This document shows, piece after piece, positions 22,736 through 33,639 of a stretch of 64,000 nucleotides of DNA. The stretch comes from Apodemus sylvaticus (lineage: Eukaryota > Chordata > Mammalia > Rodentia > Muridae): positions 53,353,383 through 53,417,382 of the forward strand of contig NC_067476.1 in assembly GCF_947179515.1 (NCBI RefSeq). The letters are read 5' to 3'. The position numbers were made by a program, and so were the translations under genes. The notes under the pieces were generated by a model. That model searched no databases. It saw only the letters and a program-made list of their open reading frames with translations, and had not been told where the DNA came from. The first letter of the stretch is position 1. Every line of letters starts with the position of its first letter.

Positions 22736-22896
22736 TTTTTTTTTTTAAGATTTATTTATTTATTATATGTAAGTACAAGATCCGTCAGATCTTGTTACGG
22801 ATGGTTGTGAGCTACCATGTGGTTGCTGGGATTTGAACTCAGGATCTTTGGAAGAGTAGTCAGTGCTCTTAACTGCTGAGCCATCTCTCCAGTCCC
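22736..22896 (-). mobile_element. B2 SINE with internal deletion
   Basis: Minus-strand B2 lacking about 30 bases around the CTCF-like core: AAGTACA jumps to AGATCCGTCAGATC. It is inserted in the LTR at 22396-22961. Confidence 0.95.
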
Positions 22897-23096
22897 TCAT
22901 TTTTTTATAAGTTGCCTTAGTCATAGCATCTCTTCACAGCAGTGGAAGAGTAGCTAAGACAGGAGGGCAGAAGTCTTTCTCTTTGATTTCTTCTCCTGGG
23001 AGTTCTGCAGTCAGCTGGGCTCTGGAAAAGGATGTAGATTGGGGGGGGGGAAGAAAACCTTTGTTGTTTAATACTGAGTACAAAGTATATACAAAG

Positions 23097-23099
<3 letters not shown>

Positions 23100-23150
<51 letters not shown>

Positions 23151-23604
23151 ATGTGTATATGTATGTATGTGTGTGTTTGTATATATGTGTGTGTATATGT
23201 GTTTGTGTGTGTGTTTGTGTGTGTATGTGTGTATATATGTGTGTGTTTGTGTGTGTATGTGTGTATATATGTGTGTGTTTGTGTGTGTGTATGTGTGTAT
23301 ATATGTGTGTGTTTGTGTATATGTGTATGTGTGTATTTATGTGTGTGTTTGTGTGTATATATGTGTGTGTTTGTGTGTGTGTATGTTTGTGTATCTAGTT
23401 GTGTGTTTGTGTGTGTGTATGTGTGTGTATATGTGTATGTTTCTGTATGTGTGTGCATGTATGTGTATGAGTGTATATGTTTATGTATGTGTGTGTTTGT
23501 GTATATGTGTATGTGTGTGTATATGTGTGTGTATATATGTATATGTGTGTGTATATATGTATATATGTGTGTATTTGTGTGTGTATGTGTGTATGTGTAT
23601 CTAC
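23100..23604. repeat. (CA)n(TA)n then a long TG-rich array
   Basis: CA at 23100-23133, TA to about 23150, then about 450 bp of TG with TATATATG and TTTG punctuations. The 30-40-bp block TATGTGTGTATATATGTGTG recurs at a period of about 40 near 23225-23310. The 200-codon Val/Cys/Tyr frames on both strands are artefacts. Confidence 0.95.
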
Positions 23605-23792
23605 CCATACTTATCCCCCCACATAAGCATACATTCCTCAGCTTTTGCGTTGCTATCACCCCCAACCTCAGTCTCCACTAAGAAGCATCACCTGTTTCTA
23701 TTAACCATTGCCCTGGACAGTTTCCCGGCCTTATTCTCCCTCAGATGCCATCTACCCTTGAGAGTCTGGATCCCTGTTCCTTACTTCCTACC

Positions 23793-23916
23793 AGTGTGAC
23801 CATGGGCAAGTTCTTCAGCCAGTCAGAGTGCCAGCTGGCTCATCCGTAGAGCGAGTGAGCACAATGTCATTCTGTGACTCACTTCATTAATGCATGCACA
23901 GTACTGGGCACAGGGT
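23793..23916 (+). mobile_element. MIR SINE, ancient
   Basis: GTGTGACCATGGGCAAGTTCTT, GGCTCATCCGTAGAGCGAGTG and CAGTACTGGGCACAG follow the order of MIR. A good match for an old element. Confidence 0.7.
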
Positions 23917-25382
23917 CCCGTGCATCTGTGACCTGTGACCCCACACAACGCCTGGGGAGGGTTCCTTCTCCTGGGTTTCCTGACACTGCTGCAAATGTCT
24001 GGCTTCCTCTTTTTGCCAGGCGTGCTCCCTTCCACGCTTCTGCCCTCCCCACACGTGGTATTGTTTCCTGTCTTCTGGCTTCTCCTGCTGACCACACTTC
24101 CTCTTCTTAGCCACGCCCCATTTGTAACAGTTGCTGCCATCTAATTTCTCTTACCCAGCCCCTCCCCTCCTCCTGCATCTCCGTACTTCCCAGTATCCAC
24201 TAACCCAGGGGAGTCAGCGCCTCCTTGACCTCACCTTCCCCACCCCTTCTCCTGATCCTGTCCAGTGTTCCCTCAGAGCCTGGTTCCAGTGGATACGAAA
24301 TCTGTGGAGTTTCGAATCCCACCTATAAGATGGTGTTTGCGTATAACCCAAGCACATGTTTCCATATACTTTAAATCCATATACTATAAATTACCAGTTT
24401 TATCTAATATACTATAACTGCTTCATCAATAGTTGTTACATTCTATTTGAGGAGATAATGACTAGGAAGAAGAAAGTCTGGGAGTTTCTGTTTGGTGTAG
24501 GTGTAGTCACCAGCCTAACAAGGAGGCCCGGAGAGTAACTGAAGATCTGCATAGTGAGCCCATGTGTGCAACAGGGGATTCCTACACGGCACTGCATCCC
24601 TGGGGCTTCAGACTGTTTGCACCCAGGAACCTCGAGTTTTGCTTTTTGGAGTTTTTTCCCTGGGTGTTTGATTGGAGATCACATCCATGGGTTCAGGCCC
24701 CGGCGCCTCGGACGCGCTATCTCTTCTCCAATGGTTCCCTTCCATCTTGCTATTTCTTTCTTTTACTGATCCAAGCTCTGGAGCATCTGCAGTGCTACCA
24801 ATGTCCCTAAGAAGTGCTCCCTGGGCAGGGACCTTGCAGCTGTTCCTGCTTTCATGGATATCCAGGTACTCTATATCATGGATACCTCAGAGATCTCCCA
24901 GGACATAGACGAAAGTAATTTGACAGAAGGTGGGGTGGGGCTAAGGCTAGGAGGTAGGTGGGGAGGCCTGCCTAGCTCCAGGCTCAGGAGCTGTCTCCAA
25001 ACAGGGATGGGAGCCCAGGCAGGACTGCAACAGTCATGGTCCAGAATAAGCAGCCCAGGGGTGGACCTGAGAACTCTCACTAGACACTCATTGCCCAGGA
25101 AAGGAGACCAACCTAACTTGGCTTGCAACGTCTACCAGGCTTGGAGCAGTCATTAAATGCATGCCAGTTCCACACCTTACATTGTTGTAGTCCCGATCCC
25201 GTGAGGCTTCACCTAGCTTTACCTTTAATATTTACTTGGCTACCAAAAACAAAAAATACAATCAACAATAATAAGTATTGACTATGATTTCTTTTAATAT
25301 CATAGATAAAAAAAATCTAAGCATCAGCTTTTTATTAAATGTAATATTAAATGTTTGTGTACTCAAAGTTAGTAAGGGTGTT
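23917..25382. other. Unique sequence
   Basis: About 1.45 kb without recognised repeats, pyrimidine-rich at 24000-24260 and AT-rich at 24350-24450 and 25250-25370. A short frame near 24780-24810 encodes LQCYQCP after a pyrimidine-rich stretch, reminiscent of a Ly6-type start, but it stops at once. No gene is called. Confidence 0.35.
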
Positions 25383-25520
25383 CAGCTAGACAGAGTCATC
25401 TAGCCTGTAGTCCCAGTACTTGGGAGGGGGGAGAATCAGGAGTTCAAGGCTATCCTTAGCTACATAGCAAGTTTGAGCCAACATGGACTACTGAGACTTG
25501 CCTCAAAAACCTAACACAAA
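25383..25520 (+). mobile_element. Old B1-related SINE
   Basis: CCTGTAGTCCCAGTACTTGG, AGTTCAAGGCTATCCTTAGC and GAGACTTGCCTCAAAAACC outline a strongly diverged 7SL-type SINE. Confidence 0.65.
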
Positions 25521-26798
25521 CAAAGGCTACCAGAGAAATTTACATGTTATGCCTCTGAAACAGATACTCCTAATTTCAGCTTTGCCCTGAGCTTTGGAGC
25601 TGAGTCTCTGCTAAGCCCATTTCAGGTGTTTCTGTGGGAACTGGTTGGGTTTGCTGTCCTGCTGGGAAGCTTAGAGGCTTAGGTGCCTGAGCTTGGGGCT
25701 GTGTTTGTGTCAGTCAGGCCGCAGGGAGGATCATGTAGAGATGTCTCAGATGTGAACCTGGTAGGACTCGGTGATAGATTTGGTGTTGCATGGAGAGAGG
25801 ACTCTAGGGTGACTTGGAGAGTCTGGGTGGCCAATGGAGCCGGTCCCCAAAGACATACTGAAGGAGGAAAAGTTAAAGCACATGGAGCACAAGTTGGCAT
25901 GAGCCTATAAACTCAAGGGTACCAGAAGAACCCCTAAGGGAAGGCGTCCAGGGGACAGTGGATGAGCGAGAAGTGGTCCCGAGGATAACCCACAACTGTT
26001 GTGTGAGTAGTGACAAACAAACACAGCGTGGACTTCTGAAGAGCCAACACAAGACCTTCTCTACCATCCTCAGGAAGGCATGGCCGCCACTCCACATAAT
26101 ACATAACTCTGTGCAGCAGGGAGATGAAGGGACTAACTCAGGATCGTGCAGATGTAGGCAGGTCATGGCACTCTACCCTGCTTAGAATCTTTCAGTTTGG
26201 AAGATGGGATGGGATGGAAGATGGAAGATGGAAGATGGGAGGCAAAGGTGTGCAGAAGGAACACGAGTCCTAGGGAATGCCGAAGATTTTCAGAGTCACG
26301 GAGAAGAAGCCACCGGACAAGGAGGAGGACCTGTAGAAGATCTGGCTGAGATGCCTTGGGGAGGCTGGAGGGACGACAGAGCTGTGACTGAGGGGGCACC
26401 AGTGTGGCCCTGGAGACCTTTTAAACACCCAGTGGTAAATCAGTGTAGCTCTTCCAAGGTGACAGGAACGCCTGAGGCTACCTTGCCAACGTCTCTTTCC
26501 CCAAGCTGGGTATCACTGCTCCAGCTGCACAACCCCCCCCCCCACCAAGTTGTCTGTGGCCCAAAGTAGCTCAGGATTGGTGGTCCCTAGTGGGGACAGG
26601 GTCAGGGCAGTCAGTTTTATGAGGGGCAAGAGATAGATTTTAAAGTTTAGCAGAAACATATTTTTCAAGTTGCTCAGCTGGAAGGAAATGAAGACTGCTG
26701 CCTGAGGAGGGTCAGTGTGTCGGGATCCCCCCTCCCCCTCCAGACGCGAAAGAACCTCAGCCTGGGACCAGATGATAGAGTAAAAGGATGCTAGGCTC
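25521..26798. other. Unique sequence with a probable MIR
   Basis: Non-repetitive apart from the interval 26070-26175, whose GGGAGATGAAGGGACTAACT and GCAGATGTAGGCAGGTCATGGC fit the 3' half of MIR, and a GGAAGAT array (26203-26241). No gene is supported. Confidence 0.4.
26203..26241. repeat. Short GGAT/GGAAGAT tandem array
   Basis: About three GGATG units then three to four copies of the 7-mer GGAAGAT. Confidence 0.85.
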
Positions 26799-26980
26799 TG
26801 GCTGGAGAGATGGGTCAGTGGTTAGAGCACCATCTGCTCTTCCAGAGGTCTGAGTTCAATTCCCAGCAACATGGTGGTTCCCAGCCATCTGTAATAAGAT
26901 CTAATGTCCTCTTCTGGTGTATTTGAAGACAGCGACAGTATACTCACATACATAAAATAAATAAATGTTAAAAAAAAAAA
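26799..26980 (+). mobile_element. B2 SINE with target-site duplication
   Basis: Full-length B2 flanked by AAGGATGCTAGGCTC before and AAGGATGCCAGGCTC after, one mismatch apart. The CTCF-like core has changed (TCCTCTTCTGG). Confidence 0.96.
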
Positions 26981-27367
26981 AGGATGCCAGGCTCACCCAG
27001 TACCCGCCCAGTGTCTTGCCCACCAATCCTGCCTTACCAACCAACAACTGTAAAGTCCAGCCCAAATTCTCTGTACCCCATCTCTCTGTTTCCTTGAGAA
27101 ATGACAGTTATGTCAACCTTGAAGAAAGAGGGGAGCCAGGTAGGCAGTTTGCTCCAGCATAATGTGGCGTGGAGTGTGACATTAGGTAACCAAGTGCAGG
27201 CTGCTGGGGGTGTGGGGGACCCAGCGGTCAGAGGGCATGGCTTTCCAAGCTGCCTTTAAAGCAGAAGGCATTGGTGAGGTTCACATGCATGGCTCGCTCT
27301 CTGAAAACTCTCATCTTTACCAAAGCAACATCAGTTTCTTTGAAAGCCTGTCTAAAGAGAAACTAAA
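26981..27367. other. Unique sequence
   Basis: Non-repetitive; no gene recognised. Confidence 0.35.
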
Positions 27368-27545
27368 ATTGAGCTCTTAAGGGCACGTATTGCTCAGGCA
27401 GAGAATCTGAATTCTTTTCCAATGCTAATAGTGGGTGTCTCACAACTGCCTGTAGCTCCAACCCCACGGGACCTTTCTGAGTCAACAGCACCCACCTCAA
27501 GAACCGATATCAACAGAACCTACCCAAGGGTGCACACCACCCTGC
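27368..27545 (+). mobile_element. B3 SINE, diverged
   Basis: AAGGGCACGTATTGCTCAGGCAGA and CACAACTGCCTGTAGCTCC match the tRNA-derived B3 body. Much of the 3' half is diverged. Confidence 0.6.
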
Positions 27546-27598
27546 CTTTCCACAGGCAGGTGGGCTTTGCGAATGACTTTATCAGAATTGTCGGTTCC

Positions 27599-27766
27599 AG
27601 CCGGGTAGTAGTGGCACACGCCTTTAATCCCAGCACTTGGGAGGCAGAGGCAGTCAGATTTCTGAGTTTGAGGCCAGCCTGGTCTACAGAGTGAGTCCCA
27701 GGACAGCCAGGGCTAGACAGAGAAACCTTGTCTTGAACCCTCCCCCCCCCCCCCAAAAAAAAACAT
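27599..27766 (+). mobile_element. B1 SINE
   Basis: Full-length B1 whose tail begins with a C-run (27739-27753) before the A-run. Confidence 0.95.
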
Positions 27767-28214
27767 TTGTCATTTCCTGGATTACAGAGGAACTGACTGT
27801 TTGTCCAGGTCTTAGAGGATGCCTTGTAGTTCCTCTTTCAACAGTCCTCATCTTAGGTTCTTTGTCCAGGAAATGTTCGGCTCTTAAGCAACGTCTATTT
27901 TGGCTGAAGTGTGTTTGCTCTCCTACAGGCTTGCCAGGCAATCCAATCCAAAGTCTGCTGTTAACACTTCCCTGTTTCGAAGTAACATGGTACCTCTCTA
28001 GGTGACAGCTGGCAGGAGTCACTTTTCAGTGAATGGCAGAACTGAGCCTAAATAGACCCCAATGTTCACTTAGTGTCTATGAGAATTACAGAAATAGGTC
28101 ACTGAACCTTTTTAAAAATAGAATCGACACATTTCAGGAGAGCACTTTTTTTTCTGCTGAGACAGCATACAGTACAAAATGAAGCAATCTTGAGAAGTAG
28201 AATTTTTAAAACCT
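27767..28214. other. Unique sequence
   Basis: Non-repetitive; nothing recognised. Confidence 0.35.
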
Positions 28215-28432
28215 TTTTTTCAGTTTTATTTACACTGTGTGTTTTACTGTGTTGCATGCATATGTTGTATGTATGTGTGCCACAAGTGGACCTGGTGTTA
28301 GAGGAGGTCGGAAGAGAGTGTCAGATGCTCTGGAGTTGTGGGTGGTTGTGAGACATTTGGTGGGTGCTAGAAACTGGTTGAACCCAGTTCCTTTGCAAGA
28401 ACAACAGGTGCTTGCAACCACTCTGTAGCCCC
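28215..28432 (-). mobile_element. B3 SINE
   Basis: The first of three B3-type elements in tandem order, all minus strand: ATTTACACTGTGTGTTTTAC, then GTCAGATGCTCTGGAGTTG and GGGTGCTAGAAACTGG. Confidence 0.8.
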
Positions 28433-28478
28433 CAAAGGTAGAATTTAGGCACCTGGCATTAAATTTAAACATTCGTTT

Positions 28479-28675
28479 TTTTTAAAGATTTGTTTTTTAT
28501 TTTGTGTGCATTGGTGAGTTTTGCCTATGTGTCTTTCTGTGAGAGCGGGGCTATCAGATCCCCTGGAACTGGAGTCACAGACAGCTGTGAGATGCCATTG
28601 GGTGCTAGCATTTGAACGTGAGTTCCCTGGAAGAGTAGCCAGTGTTCTTAACCACTGAACCATCACTCTAGTCCA
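28479..28675 (-). mobile_element. B3 SINE
   Basis: TTTTGTGTGCATTGGTG, ATCAGATCCCCTGGAACTGG and GAAGAGTAGCCAGTG; a clear B3 on the minus strand. Confidence 0.88.
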
Positions 28676-28693
28676 AAATTTAAATATTCATCT

Positions 28694-28846
28694 TAAAAAA
28701 TAATTATTTATTTTTATCTTATGTGCATTGGTGTCTTGCCTGCATGCATGTCTCTGTGACGGTGTCAGATCTTATAGTTGTGAGCTGCCACGTGGGTGCT
28801 GGAAGTTGAACCCCAGTCCTCTGGAAGAGCCATCTCTTCAGGCCCC
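28694..28846 (-). mobile_element. B3 SINE
   Basis: TTATGTGCATTGGTGTCTTGCC and TGCCACGTGGGTGCTGGAAG; third B3, slightly shortened in its middle. Confidence 0.85.
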
Positions 28847-28857
28847 AATTAAAACCT

Positions 28858-29023
28858 TTTGCTTGTTTTGTTTGTTTGTTTGTTTTTTCAAGACAGGGTT
28901 TCTCTGTGTAGCCCTGGCTGTCCTGGAACTCACTCTGTAGATGAGGCTGGCCTCGAATTCAGAAATCTGACTGCCTCTGCCTCCCAGGTGCTGGGATTAA
29001 AGGTGTGTGCCACAACCACCTGG
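28858..29023 (-). mobile_element. B1 SINE with target-site duplication
   Basis: Full-length minus-strand B1 with a (GTTT)n tail. CCAATTAAAA occurs immediately before (about 28844) and after (about 29024), so it inserted at the edge of the preceding B3. Confidence 0.95.
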
Positions 29024-29033
29024 CCAATTAAAA

Positions 29034-29592
29034 TATTCTTAATGACAGTGACATACAGTGTCCCCACTGTGTCTTTGCTAAGAACCTATGCAGCCGCCTG
29101 GACAGCTGAGACAGTTCTTCTGAGGTATGAACAAGTCCGTACGAACCCCCCACCCAGCCAGTTGGCAATGGCTTTTGATGGAAAAGAAAAGCGACACCAT
29201 CAACTGTTGGCAGCACTTGCTTTCTTGCCAAAGTCAAGATCTTCATCTTACTTGGGTTTGCCGCCTTCCCATGAAGTTACATCACAGTCCCCCAGATGAA
29301 GCTTGGGCAATTATCAAACACATGACTGCTTCATAAGGCAAAAGGCCACCACATCACCTTTAAATAGCATCATTTCAACTCTTCCAAGGACTAAGCTCAT
29401 CATAGTTGGGACAGTCATACTCTTTTTTGCCCAAGGCTCCTTAAGATCAGCTAGCATCCTAATTCTGTTCTGAGGGAGGCTGGTCCCGAGCCATCTTTAG
29501 AAAGCTCTCTCCAGCTGCTGCCTATCTTCTCCTCACACCAGTATTGCTGTTTCCTTCAAAAGCCCATCAGCTTCAGGGGAGAGCTCAGGTCT
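29034..29592. other. Unique sequence
   Basis: Non-repetitive; no gene. Confidence 0.35.
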
Positions 29593-29777
29593 TTTGTTTT
29601 TTATTTTTATTTGTTTTGGTTTTTTTGGATTTGGTTTTTTGGAGACAGGTTTTCTCTGTGTAGCCTTGGCTGTCCTGGAACTCACTCTGTTGACCAGGCT
29701 GACCTCGAACTCAGAAATCTGCCTGCCTCTACCTCCCAAGTGCTGGGATCAAAGGTGTGCATCACCACTGCCCGGCC
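29593..29777 (-). mobile_element. B1 SINE with T/G-rich tail
   Basis: Full-length minus-strand B1 with a tail of TTTTG/TTTGG variants. Confidence 0.95.
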
Positions 29778-30984
29778 AAGGCCAATTTTGCACCTCTACC
29801 CTGTTATGAAAAACAAACAACCTTTTGAGAAAACAGGCTAACTCAAAAAGAGCTGCCCTAGGAGAGAGCCCTTGTGGACGTTCACCCGCCTGGCCAACCC
29901 TCCTCAGATGTACATGGAATGCTACCTGTGCGATGTTCACACGGCGGATCGCCGAAGCGGTTCGTGGGTCAAAGTGTGAAAAGGAGCCGGCTGGTCCCAG
30001 AGCTTCTCCCGGTTCTGTTTCTGCACATTAGCTGTGACACTACTTCCTTCTCAAACCCTAGGTGACATGGGCAGGACCCAGGATATCTAGAAACCAAAGA
30101 CAAGTTCCAAAGCCCAAGAACTCCAGGGGCAGACAGTCAGAATGCCACCTAGACGGACAAATCTCTTGGCCGTGCCACAGCGCCCCTCTTTCTGCTCTTG
30201 AAGTGTACCAAGATCTTCCTACCCCAGAGCCATTTGCTGAAGCTCTTTTATTCAACTGGAATGTTTGGTCAGGATCTTCTTTGATTAGTCCCTTTTCTTC
30301 ATTGAGGTCTCAGGTGGAATTGATGACCTTAGAAACATCTTTCCTGGTCACAGATTTCCACAGCCCTCATCATTTTCCAAGAGCAGTTATCAGCATGGAA
30401 AAAAAAATGAACTTTTTGAATGTCGTCTAACTCGGTTTTTGCCCACACAGCCTGGGCCCCTCCCATCTGAGTGGAAACAGCCTTTGAACCATGATAGTAA
30501 TTCCAGAGTCCACAGCTACATCTCACACAAAGAGCCCATCTCATACTTAGGAATGGATGCACATGGTATGTACAGATCTATATGTTCTGGTTAGAAATGC
30601 CACACAAGGATTCCTGACTCTTCTCTTCCTTGGTGCCTTCGTTTTCAAATGTGTTCCAGTAAAACTTTGTCTCCTACCTGTCCCTCTGTCTGTTCCCCAT
30701 TGCCTTAGGGCTGCTGCTTGACTATCATGCTCGTATCAGTACAACACCTTGTTCCCTCAACCAGACCATCCTAACGCTCAGATTTACCCTGCTCCGGCCT
30801 GCAACCAGCCTCACTCATGTCCACTTCCTCTCCTGGGACAGCTGAGTCCCTCCTGTGTCTTCTCCTGCTATTCTTAGAATTAACATCTTTCTCAGAGTCA
30901 CCAGAGTCTTGGCTCTCCTAATCAGTGGACAACACTCATCTCTGCATCAGACTCAAGTATAGAGATGTGAGAAGCTCCTTAGAA
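29778..30984. other. Unique sequence
   Basis: About 1.2 kb without recognised interspersed repeats. A few CpGs cluster at 29935-30010. No gene is supported. Confidence 0.4.
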
Positions 30985-31180
30985 ATCCAGAGGAGAAGCC
31001 GGGCGGTGGTGGCACACGCCTTTAATCCCAGCACTTGGGAGGTAGAGGCTGGTCTACAGAGTGAGTTCCAGAACAGCCGGGGCTATACAGAGAAACCCTG
31101 TCTCGAAAAACCAAACCAAACCAAACCAAACCAAGAAAACCCACAACCAACCAACCAACCAAAAGCAAAAAAAAAAAAAA
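30985..31180 (+). mobile_element. B1 SINE with internal deletion and CCAAA/AACC tail
   Basis: The head and 3' end are intact, but GAGGTAGAGG joins CTGGTCTACAG, so about 30 bases of the body are missing. The tail has become (CCAAA)n, (CCAA)n and A14. Confidence 0.94.

Positions 31181-31182
<2 letters not shown>

Positions 31183-31237
<55 letters not shown>
31183..31237. repeat. (TA)n microsatellite at a B1 tail
   Basis: A pure TA run of about 55 bases directly after the B1 tail. Confidence 0.96.
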
Positions 31238-31239
<2 letters not shown>

Positions 31240-31299
31240 ATTCAAGAAAGACACACATATACAGGACAAAACATACCCTGATGATGGTAAACACGCTTG

Positions 31300-31410
31300 C
31301 ACAGTGCCTCTTACACGGATCAACTTATCCCTTCCACACGCTTCGCACTCAGCCAGGGCAGACTCTGCCCCGTTTTATATGTGGGGAAACTACAGGGCAG
31401 GTGGCCAGGC
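31300..31410 (+). mobile_element. MIR SINE fragment
   Basis: CCCCGTTTTATATGTGGGGAAACT with an upstream AACTTATCCCTTCC matches the MIR core region. Confidence 0.55.
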
Positions 31411-32580
31411 CGGTGCCTGCCGTAACTGGACCAGCTGCAATGGAAGCTGACCTGGAAGGGAAGCCTACATCTTGTGATTCCCAGCCCCAGGCTCCTCCGA
31501 AGTTCGAGTCAGGGCGGTCAGCATCCGGTCAGCATCATTACTCCTCTTTATCTTCTCTATTTACCTCCGGGCCTGGCGACATCCCTGCAGAGCAGTCTCC
31601 GTACACACTGTGGCCCTTGTGGCCCTCCGGTGGGAATGAAGGTGTCGGGGCAAATACTTTCCAATGTGGAAAGAGACACCCGGAACTTGCCTCCAGAACC
31701 TAAGGCTGTGACGACGACGAGGGGAACGTTCCAGAAGGACGTCCTCTCTCGGTCAGTTACACCTAGAGTCATTTCCTCTATCTTTTGAAGACTTAGGTTT
31801 CTTGTCAAACTTCTGCAGAAACGAACCTGAAGGACCGCCACCTAGTGGCCTGCACCGTAAGGATGGACTCACTTCCCCACAGTTCCACGGGGTCACCTTG
31901 CCTGGGAAAAGGAGCCCATAGGTCTTGTCGTTCACCAGGATGATCTCCAAATGGACCAGGAGTCCCGATGTGAAACGTGAAACCACACAAATGTTAGGGG
32001 ACGCTTGAATTTATTTATATCCTGGGCGTGGGGGAAGTTCATGGCTCAAAGTCCGTGTGTGAATCCGGGCATTTTGGACACCTGTTGGTCCAGATTACAG
32101 GGGTGACATGGGGCACATCCTCCCTAATGACCGCTAAGCTCCCCAATCTAGACTCACTTCCTCTGAGAAGTGAGTGAGTTGAAAAACCAACTATGCCAGT
32201 TGGGCCCATCACCTGCCTGGCAGAAGGTTAAAAAATATGTCTCGTTACTGTGCCTCACAAAGGGAGACCGTTCGTTGACTATGGGGATACACACCTCTGA
32301 AGACTGAGGCAGGGCGATGGTTTGGACCCCAGGGTCTTAGAGCGTCCGGGCAACACAAATAGGAAGGGTCGAGGGAAGGCAATTGAGTGTCACAAGGTGC
32401 AGAAACCCAGTCAAAGCCCAGCCTAATTGTCAAATAAATGTTTTCACATGAGAAAACATTGAAAGGCAGTAAAAGAAAAATATTAATAAATTCAACATCA
32501 TCTGAATTCAAATTCAGAAATGAAGAGGGGAATTAAAGGATGTGAGAAAATTCTTCAAAAAAAAAAAAAAAAAAAACGAT
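31411..32580. other. Unique sequence
   Basis: Mostly non-repetitive and includes the CTCF core at 31837. A GAAGACTGAGGCAGGGCGATGG block near 32297-32318 suggests a short old B1 fragment. The A-run at 32557-32576 precedes the next B1. No gene. Confidence 0.4.
31837..31848 (-). promoter_or_regulatory. Perfect CTCF core match
   Basis: GCCACCTAGTGG is the reverse complement of CCACTAGGTGGC, which fits CCASYAGRKGGC at 12 of 12 positions. It lies in unique, slightly CpG-containing sequence (ACCGCCACC), not in a B2. This is the best architectural-protein motif I found. Occupancy cannot be seen from sequence. Confidence 0.6.
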
Positions 32581-32758
32581 AGCTGGGCAGTGGTGGCGCA
32601 CACCTGTAATCCCAGCACTCTGGGAGGCAGAGGCAGGCGGATTTCTGAGTTCAAGGCCAGCCTGGTCTACAGAGTGAGTTCCAGGACAGCCAGGGCTATA
32701 CAGAGAAACCCTGTCTCGAAAAAACAAACAAACAAACAAACAAAAAACCCCCAAAAAA
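32581..32758 (+). mobile_element. B1 SINE with (CAAA)n tail
   Basis: Full-length, near-consensus B1 followed by (CAAA)n and an A-rich tail. A-runs on both sides hint at A-rich target-site duplications. Confidence 0.95.
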
Positions 32759-32809
32759 AAATTGCTGGGCACAGGGGTTTCCTGTGATATTAGGAGTGTG
32801 AAGAACATT

Positions 32810-33480
32810 TAAATATTGAAGAAAATGTCACAACTTGATGGAAAATCGGGCAAAAGGCATAGACAATTTACATGTGCGCATAAAAATTGTTTTTTAAATA
32901 GACCAGGAACGTATGGAAATGTGTCAGCTTCCTCGTACTCCGCCGTAAGGCCTGGAAGAACCACACTAGCATAGCATTTCTGACCTGACCACACATCAGA
33001 AATTTGATGATGCACACTGTAGAAAGAGAGGCGTCCTTCTCTTCATGAGCAGGAAAGAGAAATGGTACAATCTCTGTGGAGGGAACTTGGGAATACTTAG
33101 TAAAGCCACTATGTGTTTACCTTTGACCCAGCAATCCTAACTCAAGGAACTACCTCTGCAAGTGTGTGTCCACAAAGTAGTAGACCGTCAAGGTCATTCA
33201 CAGCTCACCATTCGTCACAACAAAGTATTGCAAGCAACTTAGTGCTCGGTCTCCTTGAAGTAACTGATGAGATGTTCCTGTAGTGAAGAGCCCCACAGCT
33301 GGAAGGGGCACTTGTAGGACAGAGCAAGTCAAGGAAAATGCAAGTAATTAAGGCAGATGTAGCATATTATTTTTATATAAATAAAATATATACAGGAAAA
33401 ATAAACTAAAACTCAGTATCACTATAAAACCGACTTCTTTGTACAATAAATATAAACTAGTTTAAAAAAACATAAAGGAA
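32810..33480 (+). mobile_element. Ancient L1 (L1M-type) 3' end
   Basis: GGGCAAAAGGCATAGACAATT, then ATCTCTGTGGAGGGAACTTGG, then TTTGACCCAGCAATCCTAACTC and a TAAATAAA-rich end are hallmarks of old mammalian L1 ORF2 end and 3'UTR sense sequence. Heavily decayed, no open frame. Confidence 0.7.
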
Positions 33481-33639
33481 TAAAGAAAAACCTAATGAAG
33501 TTGGTTGCATGCAGAGATTGGTAGGGACCCAGGTGGGAGGAAGGACCGAGGCTATAAGGAAGGTTAATGAGGACACCTTTAAATTTATATAAAATATAAA
33601 AGTTTTCTATATTTGAAATTATTCTCTTATAGACTTAAC

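Larger units (their letters stand above)
22396..22961 (+). mobile_element. Rodent solo LTR (same family as 6766-7077), split by a B2
   Basis: Starts TGTGGTG and ends GCTAAGACA. It shares the GGAAGGATTAGGAGGTGTGG and AGATCAGGATGTAAGCTC blocks of this abundant mouse repeat, a CTGC-rich segment and a CCCCAATAAACTTGG box. A B2 (22736-22896) separates the AATAAA region from the last 65 bases. No clear 5-bp duplication remains. Confidence 0.7.

Noticed and set aside
22934..23799. Frames of 210-243 codons on both strands
   Set aside because: They are the (TG)n array; composition is only Cys/Val/Tyr/Met or His/Thr/Tyr.
24760..24870. Possible Ly6/uPAR-type exon (LQCYQCP after a pyrimidine-rich stretch)
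   Set aside because: The frame stops immediately after the motif and the later cysteines of the domain are absent; a seven-residue match is easily chance.
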